Positions 36,676 through 45,305 of a stretch of 64,000 nt of DNA are shown here, piece after piece; position 1 is the first letter of the stretch; the number at the start of each line of letters is the position of its first letter. Location of the stretch: NCBI RefSeq assembly GCF_007290395.2, contig NZ_CP041656.2, positions 1,922,001-1,986,000 of the forward strand, written 5' to 3'. A program made the translations under genes and the position numbers. A model generated the notes under the pieces. That model was not told the origin of the DNA. It searched no databases and worked only from the letters and a program-made list of their open reading frames with translations. Source of the stretch: Bradyrhizobium cosmicum. Its GTDB lineage: Bacteria; Pseudomonadota; Alphaproteobacteria; Rhizobiales; Xanthobacteraceae.

Positions 36676-37330
36676 CGGCAAACACGACCCGGAAGCGGTC
36701 AAGGAACGACGTCGCTCGAAGCGCATCGTGCGGAGGCGCGCCGAGATTCTCGACGCCGCGAAGACGATCTTTCTTGCCGGCGATTACGCGTCGGTGACGA
36801 TCGACGATATCGCCGATGTCGCGGGCATCTCGCGAGCGACGATCTACCTGTACTTCAAGAGCAAGCAGGAAGTGTACGAAGAACTGCTGTTCCGCGACCT
36901 CGACGAGATGATCACGGTGCTGACCACCTCGTTCGACCGAAACGACTCGGTTCGCAACAATCTGTTTCGGATGGCCACCGGCTATATGAACTTCTTCCGT
37001 GTCCACCCCGAATACTTCACGACGCTGTCGTTCTTCTTCATGCCCGGCCGCAAGGAAACGTTGCCCGCCGAGGCCGCCGCGAAGATCAGCTCGCGGCTGA
37101 ACGACGGCATTCTCGCGATCGAGGAAGCGATCAAGCTTGGAATCGCGCGCGGTGAAGCGAGGCCGATCGACGCGCGGGCCGCGACGCTCTCCCTGTGGGG
37201 GCAGTGGATGGGCAATGCGTATCTTGCCGTGGCCGGTCGCACGTCGTTCTACGAGCGCACGATCGAACAGGTTTACGCCGATGGTATCGATATCTTTCTC
37301 GAGGGTCTCACGATGCGCAATCCCACCTGA
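36656..37330 (+). CDS. TetR-family regulator in the Liv operon
   Basis: A 224-residue TetR-family protein whose helix-turn-helix is VTIDDIADVAGISRATIYLYFKSKQEVYEELL. The start is GTG 36656, overlapping livF by 20 bases. It is followed 110 bases later by the cupin gene. It probably senses an intermediate of the pathway and controls the importer/oxygenase set; the gene order is the only evidence for that. Confidence 0.85.
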   Translation: MPILESDGKHDPEAVKERRRSKRIVRRRAEILDAAKTIFLAGDYASVTIDDIADVAGISRATIYLYFKSKQEVYEELLFRDLDEMITVLTTSFDRNDSVRNNLFRMATGYMNFFRVHPEYFTTLSFFFMPGRKETLPAEAAAKISSRLNDGILAIEEAIKLGIARGEARPIDARAATLSLWGQWMGNAYLAVAGRTSFYERTIEQVYADGIDIFLEGLTMRNPT

Positions 37331-37440
37331 ACGACGCGACCGGTCCCGTTCGAAACGGAATGCGGTCGAGCCTGTCGATCCAGCAACGGACTTGCCGCAA
37401 GGCGCGAACGGCGCGCGAATGCTTTGGGAGAAATCCACCA

Positions 37441-37959
37441 ATGAAGATCGAAACACATGTGTTGAAGGGTAACGGGCGCATCCCGAATTCGCGCCTGCCG
37501 GTCCTGATCTATCGCCAAGCCTTCGACATGCGGCCCCTCGATATCGAGGACCTATTCCGCAGGAACGAATGGCCGACGGACTGGCACAGCTCGTTTGGCA
37601 TGTATCCGCGGCATCATTTTCACAGCGACACGCATGAATTGATCGCGGTGACCCGCGGCACACTGGTCGGCCGTTTCGGCGGGCCGGAGGGCGTATCCGT
37701 CACCATGACGAAGGGCGACTTCGTCGTGATCCCTGCGGGGGTCGGGCATTTCGGCGAGTCGATCACCGAAGATCTGCGCCTGACGGGTGCGTTTCCGCTC
37801 GGCCACGCCATTCACGACTTCAGGCTCGGCTATGTCGACGAATATGCGCGCATGGTCGAACGCAGCAGGCGCGTCGCCGTTCCTGTGTTCGATCCGCTCG
37901 AAGGTGCGTCGGGCTCGCTCCCGCAGATATGGCACGATGCGCTCGGAGGGATCCACTGA
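37441..37959 (+). CDS. cupin-domain protein
   Basis: A 172-residue single-domain cupin. The first motif is HHFHSDTHELIAVTRGTLVGRF (His/His/Glu metal ligands) and the second is DFVVIPAGVGHFGE. ATG 37441 is preceded by GGGAG. Its stop overlaps the ATG of the FAD monooxygenase, so they are coupled and probably act in the same pathway, as a dioxygenase, isomerase or binding protein. Enzyme class cannot be decided. Confidence 0.8.
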   Translation: MKIETHVLKGNGRIPNSRLPVLIYRQAFDMRPLDIEDLFRRNEWPTDWHSSFGMYPRHHFHSDTHELIAVTRGTLVGRFGGPEGVSVTMTKGDFVVIPAGVGHFGESITEDLRLTGAFPLGHAIHDFRLGYVDEYARMVERSRRVAVPVFDPLEGASGSLPQIWHDALGGIH

Positions 37960-39110
37960 TGCCCTCGGCTGAGATCGCAGGTGGCGGCATCGCGGGCCTT
38001 GTCGCGAGCATCCAGCTTGCCCGGAACGGTTGGTCCGTCAGATTGCACGAGCGTAGCGACGCCTTGCGCGCCGGTGGCAATGGACTGCCGATCTTCGAAA
38101 ACGGGTTGCGCGTCCTCGAAGCCATGGGGCTTGGCGACGTCATCAAGACGCGGGGACATCAACTCAACAAGTGGATCATCCGGCTGAGCACCGGCCAGAC
38201 GACGCATGAGTACGAGCCGTTTGCCGCAACGGGCGGCCGAATCGTGATGTTCCAGCGGCAGGCGCTGGTCGATCCTCTGGCTGAAGCGGCCGTCAAGGCG
38301 GGCGTGACCATCGAGGTCGGCTCGCGAGTCATCGGCGCCGAGCGTGACGGTGTGCTTCATCTGGACGGCGGGCGCCGGCTCGAGGCCGACCTCGTCGTCG
38401 CCGCCGACGGCATCCAGTCGGTCGTGAGAAAATCGGTGGCGGGCGTGCTTCCCCTCGGCAAGCACCGCAAGGGTGCGATCCGCCTGCTGATCCCGATCCA
38501 TCCGGGCGATTTCCCTGACGGCAACGACCGCGTCGCCATCGAGTACAACGATCCCGGCGGACGACGCATCGGGCTTCTGCCGTGCTCGTCACAGACCATG
38601 TACATGATCCTGGTGGGGCTGCTCTCGGATTCCGATGCATTGAAGATGCCGATCGATCCGGAGCTCTGGAAGGAGACCTTCCCGACGCTCGGCCGCTATA
38701 TCGACCGCGTCGGCACGGCCGGTCACTACGACGAATATCATTCCGTCTTCCCGCCGGCCTGGCACTACGGCAAATGCGTTCTGGTCGGCGACGCCGCGCA
38801 CGGCATGACGCCGGCGCTGGGGCAGGGCGCGAACTCGGCGATGATGACGGCCTATTCGCTTGGGTCGAGCGATCTCCTGAAGGGATCATTGTCGGATGCT
38901 CTCACTGCGTGGGAAGCGAAGATCCGTCCCCTCGTGCACTTCACCCAGAAGTTCGCCGAAGGGATCACCGAGGGACGGCTCGATCCCAGGAACGATATCT
39001 TCTTCAGCGATCCCGCGCTCCGCCCCTTGCTGAGCGCCGATATTCCCAACATGCGCTTCGACATGCCGGACATGAACGCAGTGAACGCTCCGTCGCGCGG
39101 CCTCGCCTGA
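37959..39110 (+). CDS. FAD-dependent monooxygenase (aromatic hydroxylase family)
   Basis: A 383-residue flavoprotein hydroxylase. The N-terminal dinucleotide fold reads AGGGIAGLVASIQLARNG and then LHERSDAL. The middle DLVVAADGIQSVVR is the DG motif, and the late GDAAHGMTPALGQGAN is the GD motif, all as in salicylate or 6-hydroxynicotinate hydroxylases. It overlaps the cupin stop (TGATG). The likely role is hydroxylation of an aromatic acid imported by the Liv-type transporter; the substrate is inferred from context only. Confidence 0.87.
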   Translation: MPSAEIAGGGIAGLVASIQLARNGWSVRLHERSDALRAGGNGLPIFENGLRVLEAMGLGDVIKTRGHQLNKWIIRLSTGQTTHEYEPFAATGGRIVMFQRQALVDPLAEAAVKAGVTIEVGSRVIGAERDGVLHLDGGRRLEADLVVAADGIQSVVRKSVAGVLPLGKHRKGAIRLLIPIHPGDFPDGNDRVAIEYNDPGGRRIGLLPCSSQTMYMILVGLLSDSDALKMPIDPELWKETFPTLGRYIDRVGTAGHYDEYHSVFPPAWHYGKCVLVGDAAHGMTPALGQGANSAMMTAYSLGSSDLLKGSLSDALTAWEAKIRPLVHFTQKFAEGITEGRLDPRNDIFFSDPALRPLLSADIPNMRFDMPDMNAVNAPSRGLA

Positions 39111-39140
39111 CGCCATCCAACTTCGACGAAAGGGTCACCC

Positions 39141-39425
39141 ATGTTTCAGAAACCGCCTGCTCCCGAACAATACGATACGCTGGCCGATACGTCCGGCTAC
39201 GCCAAGCCCACCGATGATTTCGGTGACGTGACGATCGGCGATCCGCTCGAAAACCTGCAGAAATTGCGGCAGATGCTGATCGACAAGCGCCGCTATCTGG
39301 CCCAGGACGCGATGGTCTATCCCGTCGTCTTCCTCGGTCGCGCGCAGGACATCGCGGATGTGCAGAACCTGCTCAATTCGCTGGAGCAGGCCGTCGCGCA
39401 CGAGCAGGCGCTACGGAGCTCGTGA
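39141..39425 (+). CDS. small protein downstream of FAD monooxygenase, unknown
   Basis: A 94-residue protein (MFQKPPAPEQYDT to EQALRSS) with an acidic N-terminus and a helical C-terminal half. It starts 30 bases after the monooxygenase stop, following GAAAGG, and so probably belongs to the operon. No family was recognised. Length and charge suggest an accessory or structural subunit rather than an enzyme. Confidence 0.55.
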   Translation: MFQKPPAPEQYDTLADTSGYAKPTDDFGDVTIGDPLENLQKLRQMLIDKRRYLAQDAMVYPVVFLGRAQDIADVQNLLNSLEQAVAHEQALRSS

Positions 39426-39459
39426 GGGGAGAAGCGGTGTCGTTGCTGATTTCGGGATG

Positions 39460-39530
39460 ATGCTATCATGCACCTGTTTTGCCCGACGGGTCAACGGATT
39501 TTCCGAAGTCTCATGGTGGGTGCGTGGCGA
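39460..39530. repeat. dispersed intergenic repeat, copy 2
   Basis: Contains CCTGTTTTGCCCGACGGGTCAAC, nearly the same as 28797-28845. It sits between the monooxygenase block and feoB, in a gap with no gene. Confidence 0.45.
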
Positions 39531-39661
39531 AACCCATCCTGCGAGCTGCGCTCCATCCGAGCTAAGGTCGGGTGATTTTCGCACGCACGTAAGCCATTGA
39601 TTTCACAACCCCCATCTACTGTGCATGGGGTTGTTTTGGAGGTCTTTGGTTCGGAGGAGCT

Positions 39662-41533
39662 TTACCCCGCCCCGAGCGCCACTGCGACATTGTATGTCAG
39701 GAAGCTCGCCGCATAGGCCAGCACCAGCATGTAGCCGAACGTCACCGCCATCCAGGTCCAGCTTCCGGTCTCGCGGCGGATCACCGCCAGCGTCGAGGCG
39801 CATTGCGGGGCGAAGATGTACCAGGCCAGCATCGACAGCGCGGTGGCGAGCGACCATTTCGTCGCCAGCACCTGTCCGATCTGCTCGGCCGCTTCCTTGC
39901 CGCCCTCGATCGCATAGACGGTGCCGAGAGCGGCGACCGCGACCTCGCGCGCCGCCATGCCCGGGATCAGCGCCACCGCGATCTGCCAGTTGAAGCCCAC
40001 GGGTGCGAGCAGCGGCTCGAGCGCCTTGCCGATGATGGCGGCGAGGCTGAAGTCGATGGCCGGCTCGGTCGCGCCCGCCGGGGGCTGCGGGAACGAGGCC
40101 AGGAACCAGATCAGCACCATCATCGAGAAGATCGTGGTGCCGGCGCGGTAAAGGAACATCTTGGCCCGCGTGTAGACGCCGATCGCGATCGATTTCAGCC
40201 GCGGCATCTTGTAGTCCGGCAGCTCCAGCATGAACGGCGCCGGCGCATAGTCGCGCAGCATGAAGAACTTGATCAGGAACGAGACGGCAAGCGCGCTGGT
40301 GATGCCCGCGGCGTAGAGGCCGAACATCACGAGGCCCTGGAGGTTGATGAAGCCCCAGATCTCCTTCGCCGGAATGAAGGCGGAGATGATCAGCGTGTAG
40401 ACCGGAATGCGCGCCGAGCAGGTCATCAGCGGCGCGATCAGGATCGTGGTCAGCCGGTCGCGCTTGTTGTCGATCACGCGCGTCGCCATGATGCCGGGAA
40501 TGGCGCAGGCAAAGCTCGACAGCAGCGGAATGAAGGCGCGGCCGTGCAGGCCGGCGCCGCCCATGATGCGGTCCATCAGGAACGCGGCGCGCGCCATGTA
40601 GCCGAAATCTTCCAGCAGCAGGATGAACAGGAAGATGATGATGATCTGCGGCAGGAACACGATGACGCTGCCGACGCCCGAGATGACGCCGTTCTGCAGG
40701 AAGCTCTGCAGCAGGCCGGCGGGCAGGGTAGCGTGCACCAGTTCGCCGAGCGCATCGAAGCCGGAGTTGAGCAGCTCCATCAGCGGCTGCGCCCAGGCGA
40801 ACACCGCCTGGAACATCACGAACAGGATCAGCGCGAGCACGATCAGCCCGCCGACGGGGTGCAGCACCACGGCGTCGATCCGCGCGGTCCATGTGTCGGG
40901 CCGGCTTGGCAGGCTGACGCAATCGGCGATGATGCGGTCGGCCTCGCGCTGGGTGGCGCGCAGTTCGGCGACGCTGAGCGCGCGCCAGCTGTTCTCCTGC
41001 GGCTCGGCGGCGAGCTTTGCCGCGATCTCGTCGGTCAGCGCCAGCAGGTCGGCCGTGCCGCCCTTGCGCACCGCGATCGAGGTGACCACGGGCACGCCGA
41101 GCTCCCTGGCGAGCCGCTCGACGTCGACAGTGACGCCGCGGCGGGCGGCGATGTCGAACATGTTGAGCACCAGGATCATCGGCCGGCCGGTGCGCTTGAG
41201 CTCCAGCAGCAGGCGGATGGTCAGGCGCAGATTGGTGGAGTCCGCCACGCACAGCACGAGGTCGGGCACCGTCTCGCCGCTGGCCTTGCCGAGCACGAAG
41301 TCGCGGGTGATCTCCTCGTCCGGGCTGCGGCCGCGCAGCGAATAGGTGCCGGGCAGGTCGACCACGGAGACCTGGCGTCCGAGCGGCGTGACGAAGAAGC
41401 CTTCCTTGCGCTCGACGGTGACGCCCGGATAGTTCGCGACCTTTTGCCGGCTGCCGGTCAGGGCATTGAACAGCGACGTCTTGCCGCTGTTTGGCGTGCC
41501 GACCAGGGCGAGATGCAGCAGGGGCAGTTCCAT
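39662..41533 (-). CDS. feoB: ferrous iron transporter B
   Basis: A 623-residue FeoB. The N-terminal G-domain shows G1 GTPNSGKTS, G3 DLPGTYSLRG and G4 NMFD. It is followed by the membrane domain with the gating motif LSSFACAIPGIMATR and about eight helices. It is shorter than the ~770-residue E. coli protein. It imports Fe2+ across the inner membrane and lies 21 bases after feoA. No feoC was seen. Confidence 0.97.
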   Translation of the reverse strand: MELPLLHLALVGTPNSGKTSLFNALTGSRQKVANYPGVTVERKEGFFVTPLGRQVSVVDLPGTYSLRGRSPDEEITRDFVLGKASGETVPDLVLCVADSTNLRLTIRLLLELKRTGRPMILVLNMFDIAARRGVTVDVERLARELGVPVVTSIAVRKGGTADLLALTDEIAAKLAAEPQENSWRALSVAELRATQREADRIIADCVSLPSRPDTWTARIDAVVLHPVGGLIVLALILFVMFQAVFAWAQPLMELLNSGFDALGELVHATLPAGLLQSFLQNGVISGVGSVIVFLPQIIIIFLFILLLEDFGYMARAAFLMDRIMGGAGLHGRAFIPLLSSFACAIPGIMATRVIDNKRDRLTTILIAPLMTCSARIPVYTLIISAFIPAKEIWGFINLQGLVMFGLYAAGITSALAVSFLIKFFMLRDYAPAPFMLELPDYKMPRLKSIAIGVYTRAKMFLYRAGTTIFSMMVLIWFLASFPQPPAGATEPAIDFSLAAIIGKALEPLLAPVGFNWQIAVALIPGMAAREVAVAALGTVYAIEGGKEAAEQIGQVLATKWSLATALSMLAWYIFAPQCASTLAVIRRETGSWTWMAVTFGYMLVLAYAASFLTYNVAVALGAG

Positions 41534-41554
41534 GGAATCAAATATCCGGTCGCG

Positions 41555-41830
41555 TCAGGCGACGATGATGGCCATGGCTTCACGACGGCGGACCGCGATC
41601 GTGATGTTGTCGACCCGCACGGCAATCGGGTCGCGCCCGACCAGCCCCTCGTGCAGGACCTCGACCCGGGCCCCCTCGACGAAGCCGAGCTCGATCAGGC
41701 GGCTCTCCAGCTCGATGTCGGAGAGGGCCGAACCCGCATCCCCAGCGGAGAGGTGCTGAATGACACCGGTATAGCCGCGCTGGGCCAGGCCCAGCGGCAT
41801 TTGCGAACGCGTATCATTGCTGTCGGTCAT
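41555..41830 (-). CDS. feoA: ferrous iron transport accessory protein A
   Basis: A 91-residue FeoA with an SH3-like fold (ESRLIELGFVEGARVEVLHEG, then DPIAVRVDNITIAVRRREAMAI). ATG 41830 is preferred; a TTG five codons upstream keeps the frame. The start codon sits inside an 8-bp inverted repeat (41829-41836 with 41848-41855). It stimulates FeoB. Confidence 0.92.
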   Translation of the reverse strand: MTDSNDTRSQMPLGLAQRGYTGVIQHLSAGDAGSALSDIELESRLIELGFVEGARVEVLHEGLVGRDPIAVRVDNITIAVRRREAMAIIVA

Positions 41831-41855
41831 GCCCTGTATTTTCAATGCAGGGCAT
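41829..41855 (-). promoter_or_regulatory. inverted repeat over the feoA start
   Basis: ATGCCCTG and CAGGGCAT pair perfectly around an 11-base loop. On the mRNA the downstream arm takes in the first two bases of the feoA AUG, so a hairpin could hide the start codon; on DNA it could be an operator. Neither is shown. Confidence 0.45.
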
Positions 41856-41890
41856 TGAGGTCAAGCTCGCTTCGCGCGCCGAGGCCGCAC

Positions 41891-41907
41891 CTTAGAGTGA
41901 TTTTAAA
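41891..41907. promoter_or_regulatory. candidate iron-control element upstream of feoA
   Basis: CTTAGAGTGATTTTAAA matches 11 of 14 fixed positions of TTTAGAA-N3-TTCTAAA, the Irr/ICE-type box as I recall it. It lies about 60 bases before feoA. The match is imperfect. Confidence 0.3.
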
Positions 41908-41946
41908 GTGCAGACGGCGGGGTGCTGCGGGAAAACGCCCCGGCGG

Positions 41947-42201
41947 CTACTGGGCCGGGACCTTTTCCGGCTGGATGGCGGCCATGGCGCGGCTCTTGAA
42001 GTAGTCGAGCACGAACAGGCGGATCGCCGAGGACAGGTTGCCCTGCTGGCGGTTGCCGTCGATTTCGCCGACGAGCTCGGACAGCGTCATGTTGCGCAGG
42101 CCCGAGATCTCCTTCATGCCGTTCCAGAATGCCTCTTCCAGGCTGACGCTGGTCTTGTGGCCTGCGACGACGATCGACCGTTTCACGACGGGCGATTTCA
42201 T
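41947..42201 (-). CDS. ribbon-helix-helix domain protein
   Basis: An 84-residue protein with a ribbon-helix-helix look: VVKRSIVVAGHKTSVSLEEAFWNGMKEISG and then TLSELVGEID. Proteins of this type bind DNA as dimers or regulate small targets. Its start ATG overlaps the stop of the DUF4169 gene by four bases, so the two are co-translated. Confidence 0.75.
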   Translation of the reverse strand: MKSPVVKRSIVVAGHKTSVSLEEAFWNGMKEISGLRNMTLSELVGEIDGNRQQGNLSSAIRLFVLDYFKSRAMAAIQPEKVPAQ

Positions 42202-42386
42202 GGCTGCTCCTCGCGATCGATCTGATGCTGGTCCAGGTGCTCCTTCGCCCTGTCCGCGCGGGTCTCCTCCGCCGACCGCTCCGCCTTGGTGCGGCCGAAC
42301 TTCGCCCGATTGGCGTCCGCCTGCTTCGCCGAGGTTTCCCGTTCGGCGCGCTTCCTGAAACGATTCAGGTTGATGACGTTCCCCAT
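42198..42386 (-). CDS. DUF4169 protein
   Basis: A 62-residue, highly charged protein beginning MGNVINLNRFRKRAER, the DUF4169 signature, with Ala/Arg/Glu-rich helices. It is co-translated with the ribbon-helix-helix gene downstream. Function unknown. The region to fumC (42387-42664) shows nothing else. Confidence 0.8.
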   Translation of the reverse strand: MGNVINLNRFRKRAERETSAKQADANRAKFGRTKAERSAEETRADRAKEHLDQHQIDREEQP

Positions 42387-42664
42387 GCCGCGTCTCCATC
42401 ATCCGCTCCTCTTCAGGCAGGATGAAACTTCCAGAAACAAGGCGCCGCGTTGCGCCCCACAAGACTTGATCGCCATTCGCTTGTCCTCGTCAATCGGCCC
42501 CTCGGGCCATCAAACGATGAATTTCGCCCCGTCAAGGGCGGATGGACCTGCGTAGCACGCCGTCCCGCCGCGACATTGACGGTAATCAAATCCTACCCCC
42601 CAGGCCTCACATTTGTGTGCCCCGGGGCTCCGTATCATTACGGATGGCTATCGGAATTCGGAGT

Positions 42665-44101
42665 TCACCCGGGCCGCGTCATTTTCTCCGGCTGCACCAG
42701 GCGGTCGAACTCCTCTGCGGAGACCAAGCCGAGACGGAGCGCCTCCTCCTTCAGCGTGGTCCCGTTGGCATGCGCGGTCTTGGCCACCTTGGCGGCGTTG
42801 TCGTAGCCGATCTTGGGGGCGAGCGCCGTCACCAGCATCAGCGAGCGCTGCATCAGCTCCTTGATGCGCTTCTCGTCGGCGCGGATGCCGCTGACGCAAT
42901 GCTCGGTGAAGGAGCGTGCGGCATCGGCCATCAGGCGGATCGAGTGCAGCATGTTGTAGGCCAGCACGGGCTTGTAGACGTTGAGCTCGAAATGGCCCTG
43001 GCTGCCGGCGACCGTGATGGCGGTGTGGTTGCCGAACACCTGGCAGCACACCATGGTCATTGCCTCGCACTGCGTCGGGTTGACCTTGCCCGGCATGATC
43101 GAGGAGCCCGGCTCGTTCTCCGGCAGGATCAACTCGCCGAGGCCCGAACGCGGGCCCGATCCGAGCAGGCGGATGTCGTTGGCGATCTTGAACAGGCCTG
43201 TCGCGACCGAGTTGATGGCGCCGTGCGCCAGCACATAGGCGTCGTTCGAGGCCAGCGCCTCGAATTTGTTGGCAGCGCTGGTGAAGGGGAGCTTCGTGAT
43301 CCCGGCAGCGTGCTTTGCGAACAGTTTTGCAAAGCGAGGGCTCGAATTGAGGCCGGTGCCGACGGCGGTGCCGCCCTGCGCCAGCGGATAGAGCTCCTTC
43401 ACCGCGACCTTGAGCCGGGCGATGCCGCTTTCGACCTGCGCGGCATAGCCGGAGAACTCCTGGCCGAGCGTCAGGGGCGTCGCGTCCTGGGTGTGGGTGC
43501 GGCCGATCTTGACGATCTTGGCGAACTCTTTCTCCTTCTTGCGCAGCGCGCGGAGCAGCTCGCCAAGGGCAGGGACGAGATCGGCATGGATGCGGCTTGC
43601 GGCCGCGATATGCATGGCGGTCGGGAACGAGTCGTTCGACGACTGGCTCATGTTGACGTGATCGTTGGGATGCACCGGCTTCTTGGCGCCGAGCTCGCCG
43701 CCGAGCAACTCGTTGGCGCGGTTGGCGATCACTTCGTTGAGGTTCATGTTGCTCTGCGTGCCCGAGCCGGTCTGCCACACCACGAGCGGAAAATGGTCGT
43801 CCAGCTTGCCCTCGATCACCTCGCGGGCGGCGCGGATGATGGCGTTGGCGCGGCGCTGGTCGAGCAGGCCGAGCTCGAGGTTCGACTGTGCGGCGGCGAG
43901 CTTGACGATGCCGAGCGCGTGCACGAGCGAGATCGGCATGCGGTCGATGCCGATGCGGAAATTCTGGCGCGAGCGCTCGGTCTGCGCCCCCCAATAGCGA
44001 TCGGCGGGGACCTCGATCGGACCAAAGCTGTCGGTCTCGATGCGGGTGGCGGGGCGGGCGGTCTTCGAGTTGGTCGGATTGGAGCGGGCAGCTTTGGCCA
44101 T
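42665..44101 (-). CDS. fumC: fumarate hydratase, class II
   Basis: A 478-residue class II (iron-free, heat-stable) fumarase. The signature [16 protein letters not shown] is intact, and [23 protein letters not shown] and [19 protein letters not shown] give the active-site regions. It interconverts fumarate and malate in the TCA cycle. ATG 44101 is chosen by typical family length; ATG 44113 is possible. It is monocistronic, with sspB and ssrA nearby. Confidence 0.97.
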   Translation of the reverse strand: MAKAARSNPTNSKTARPATRIETDSFGPIEVPADRYWGAQTERSRQNFRIGIDRMPISLVHALGIVKLAAAQSNLELGLLDQRRANAIIRAAREVIEGKLDDHFPLVVWQTGSGTQSNMNLNEVIANRANELLGGELGAKKPVHPNDHVNMSQSSNDSFPTAMHIAAASRIHADLVPALGELLRALRKKEKEFAKIVKIGRTHTQDATPLTLGQEFSGYAAQVESGIARLKVAVKELYPLAQGGTAVGTGLNSSPRFAKLFAKHAAGITKLPFTSAANKFEALASNDAYVLAHGAINSVATGLFKIANDIRLLGSGPRSGLGELILPENEPGSSIMPGKVNPTQCEAMTMVCCQVFGNHTAITVAGSQGHFELNVYKPVLAYNMLHSIRLMADAARSFTEHCVSGIRADEKRIKELMQRSLMLVTALAPKIGYDNAAKVAKTAHANGTTLKEEALRLGLVSAEEFDRLVQPEKMTRPG

Positions 44102-44200
44102 GAGCACATCCATTCTGCCGCGCGAAACGCCACGGCCTGTTGATGTGCTCTTCTATATAGGCAGTTTGGCCGGGCGCGACGGCCTCGCGCCCAACCTAGA

Positions 44201-44719
44201 TCATTTCTTGCGGAAACGATCGAGCCGCACGACCTCGGCGCCGCCCTGGCTCGGGGCCGGCGGCTCTTCCGTGCTGTCAGCGGGATCGGTCGCAGTTGCG
44301 GGCACCGCCACGGCCGACGGCGCGGGAGCGGCCGGCAATGTCTCGGGCGCCACTTCGGCGACGTCGGAGGTGTCGAACTGGAGGCCGAATTTCACGGACG
44401 GGTCGAGAAAGCTCTTGATGGCGCTGAACGGCACGATCAGCCGCTCCGGAATGCCGCCGAAGGACAAGCCGACCTCGAAGCGGTCCTCGAGCACGGTCAG
44501 GTCCCAGAACTGGTGCTGAAGAATGATCGTCATCTCTTCCGGGTACTGTGCGAGCAGTCGCGGCGAGATCTTCACGCCGTCGGCCTTCGATACGAAGGTG
44601 ATGAAGAAATGATGCTCGCCCGGAAGCCCATGGGCCGCGGCATCGGTCAGTACCTTCCGCAGCACGCCGCGCAGCGCGTCGCGGGCCAGCACATCGTATC
44701 GGATATGATCGGTCGCCAT
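44201..44719 (-). CDS. sspB: SspB-family ClpXP adaptor
   Basis: A 172-residue SspB. The N-terminal substrate-binding fold reads IRYDVLARDALRGVLRKVLTD and HHFFITFVSKADGVKIS. An unstructured Pro/Ala linker follows, and the C-terminal VVRLDRFRKK fits the ClpX-binding module. It tethers ssrA-tagged proteins to ClpXP. ATG 44719 starts at MATDHIRYD. The tmRNA gene lies immediately upstream on the same strand. Confidence 0.9.
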   Translation of the reverse strand: MATDHIRYDVLARDALRGVLRKVLTDAAAHGLPGEHHFFITFVSKADGVKISPRLLAQYPEEMTIILQHQFWDLTVLEDRFEVGLSFGGIPERLIVPFSAIKSFLDPSVKFGLQFDTSDVAEVAPETLPAAPAPSAVAVPATATDPADSTEEPPAPSQGGAEVVRLDRFRKK

Positions 44720-44836
44720 GGTGGTCCTGTTGCATTCCAGGAGCTGGGCCCTGCCGGCCCGACTCGCCAAGCCGCAATAGTACCGCGCCTGACGGGTCAG
44801 CAGGAGTCCCCGCCGGGAATGAATTAAAAGGTAAGT

Positions 44837-44868
44837 GGAGGCTTCTGTTGCCAGGTGCCTCCGAACCC
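44837..44868 (-). terminator. terminator-like hairpin at the end of ssrA
   Basis: GGAGGC, a 14-base loop and GCCTCC, followed by ACTTACCTTTT. It may terminate ssrA, or be part of the last RNA helix of the coding piece. Confidence 0.45.
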
Positions 44869-45171
44869 CGCCTAACGGAGCTTAACCCGTTAGGACTTCA
44901 GAATGGTCTTTCAAACTGCGTTACGCAGCCTGAGCAACCGGAGCAAAGTTGTCGTTGGCAACTATTGCATAGCCCGATAACGGCGGAACAATACCGGGAA
45001 AAAGTTCGCCCTTTACGCCCTCGTCGATCCTATTTCGCCCCCGCCAAAACCCGCCTTGCGGCAGGCTGAAGCCCGAAGATCGGTGGGCTTTGGTGGAGGC
45101 GCCGGGTACCGCCCCCGGGTCCGAATGGTTTATTGCGACGACCGTTTATTTCCATAGCCGGCGAACCGGCA
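44837..45171 (-). ncRNA. ssrA: tmRNA (two-piece, circularly permuted)
   Basis: Read on the minus strand. An acceptor piece ends in CGCCTCCACCA (A at 45091), an intervening segment follows (45043-45090), and the coding piece begins GGGGGCG at 45042. GGGGGCG pairs with CGCCTCC as a 7-bp acceptor stem with a G.U wobble at position 3, the Ala identity element. The tag ORF (44921-44959) encodes ANDNFAPVAQAA and a TAA stop. The CCTAACGG/CCGTTAGG and GGAGGC/GCCTCC stems close the 3' region. The 5' end is approximate, from a -10 (TATATT, 45177-45182). It rescues stalled ribosomes. Confidence 0.93.
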
Positions 45172-45305
45172 CCCCCAATATAGGGGGCAAAGGTTTCAAA
45201 TGACAGGTGTTTCGAGCAGCCTTGGCGAGGTTCCCTTTGGATAGGTTCCGCACGGTCCTCGGTCTGATCTTGGCCCTGCAGCCGTCCGCGTTCTAAGCTC
45301 CTGAC

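Noticed and set aside
39803..42004. 733-codon plus-strand open frame opposite feoB and feoA
   Set aside because: Arg/Gln/Asp-rich shadow without motifs; feoA and feoB are clear.
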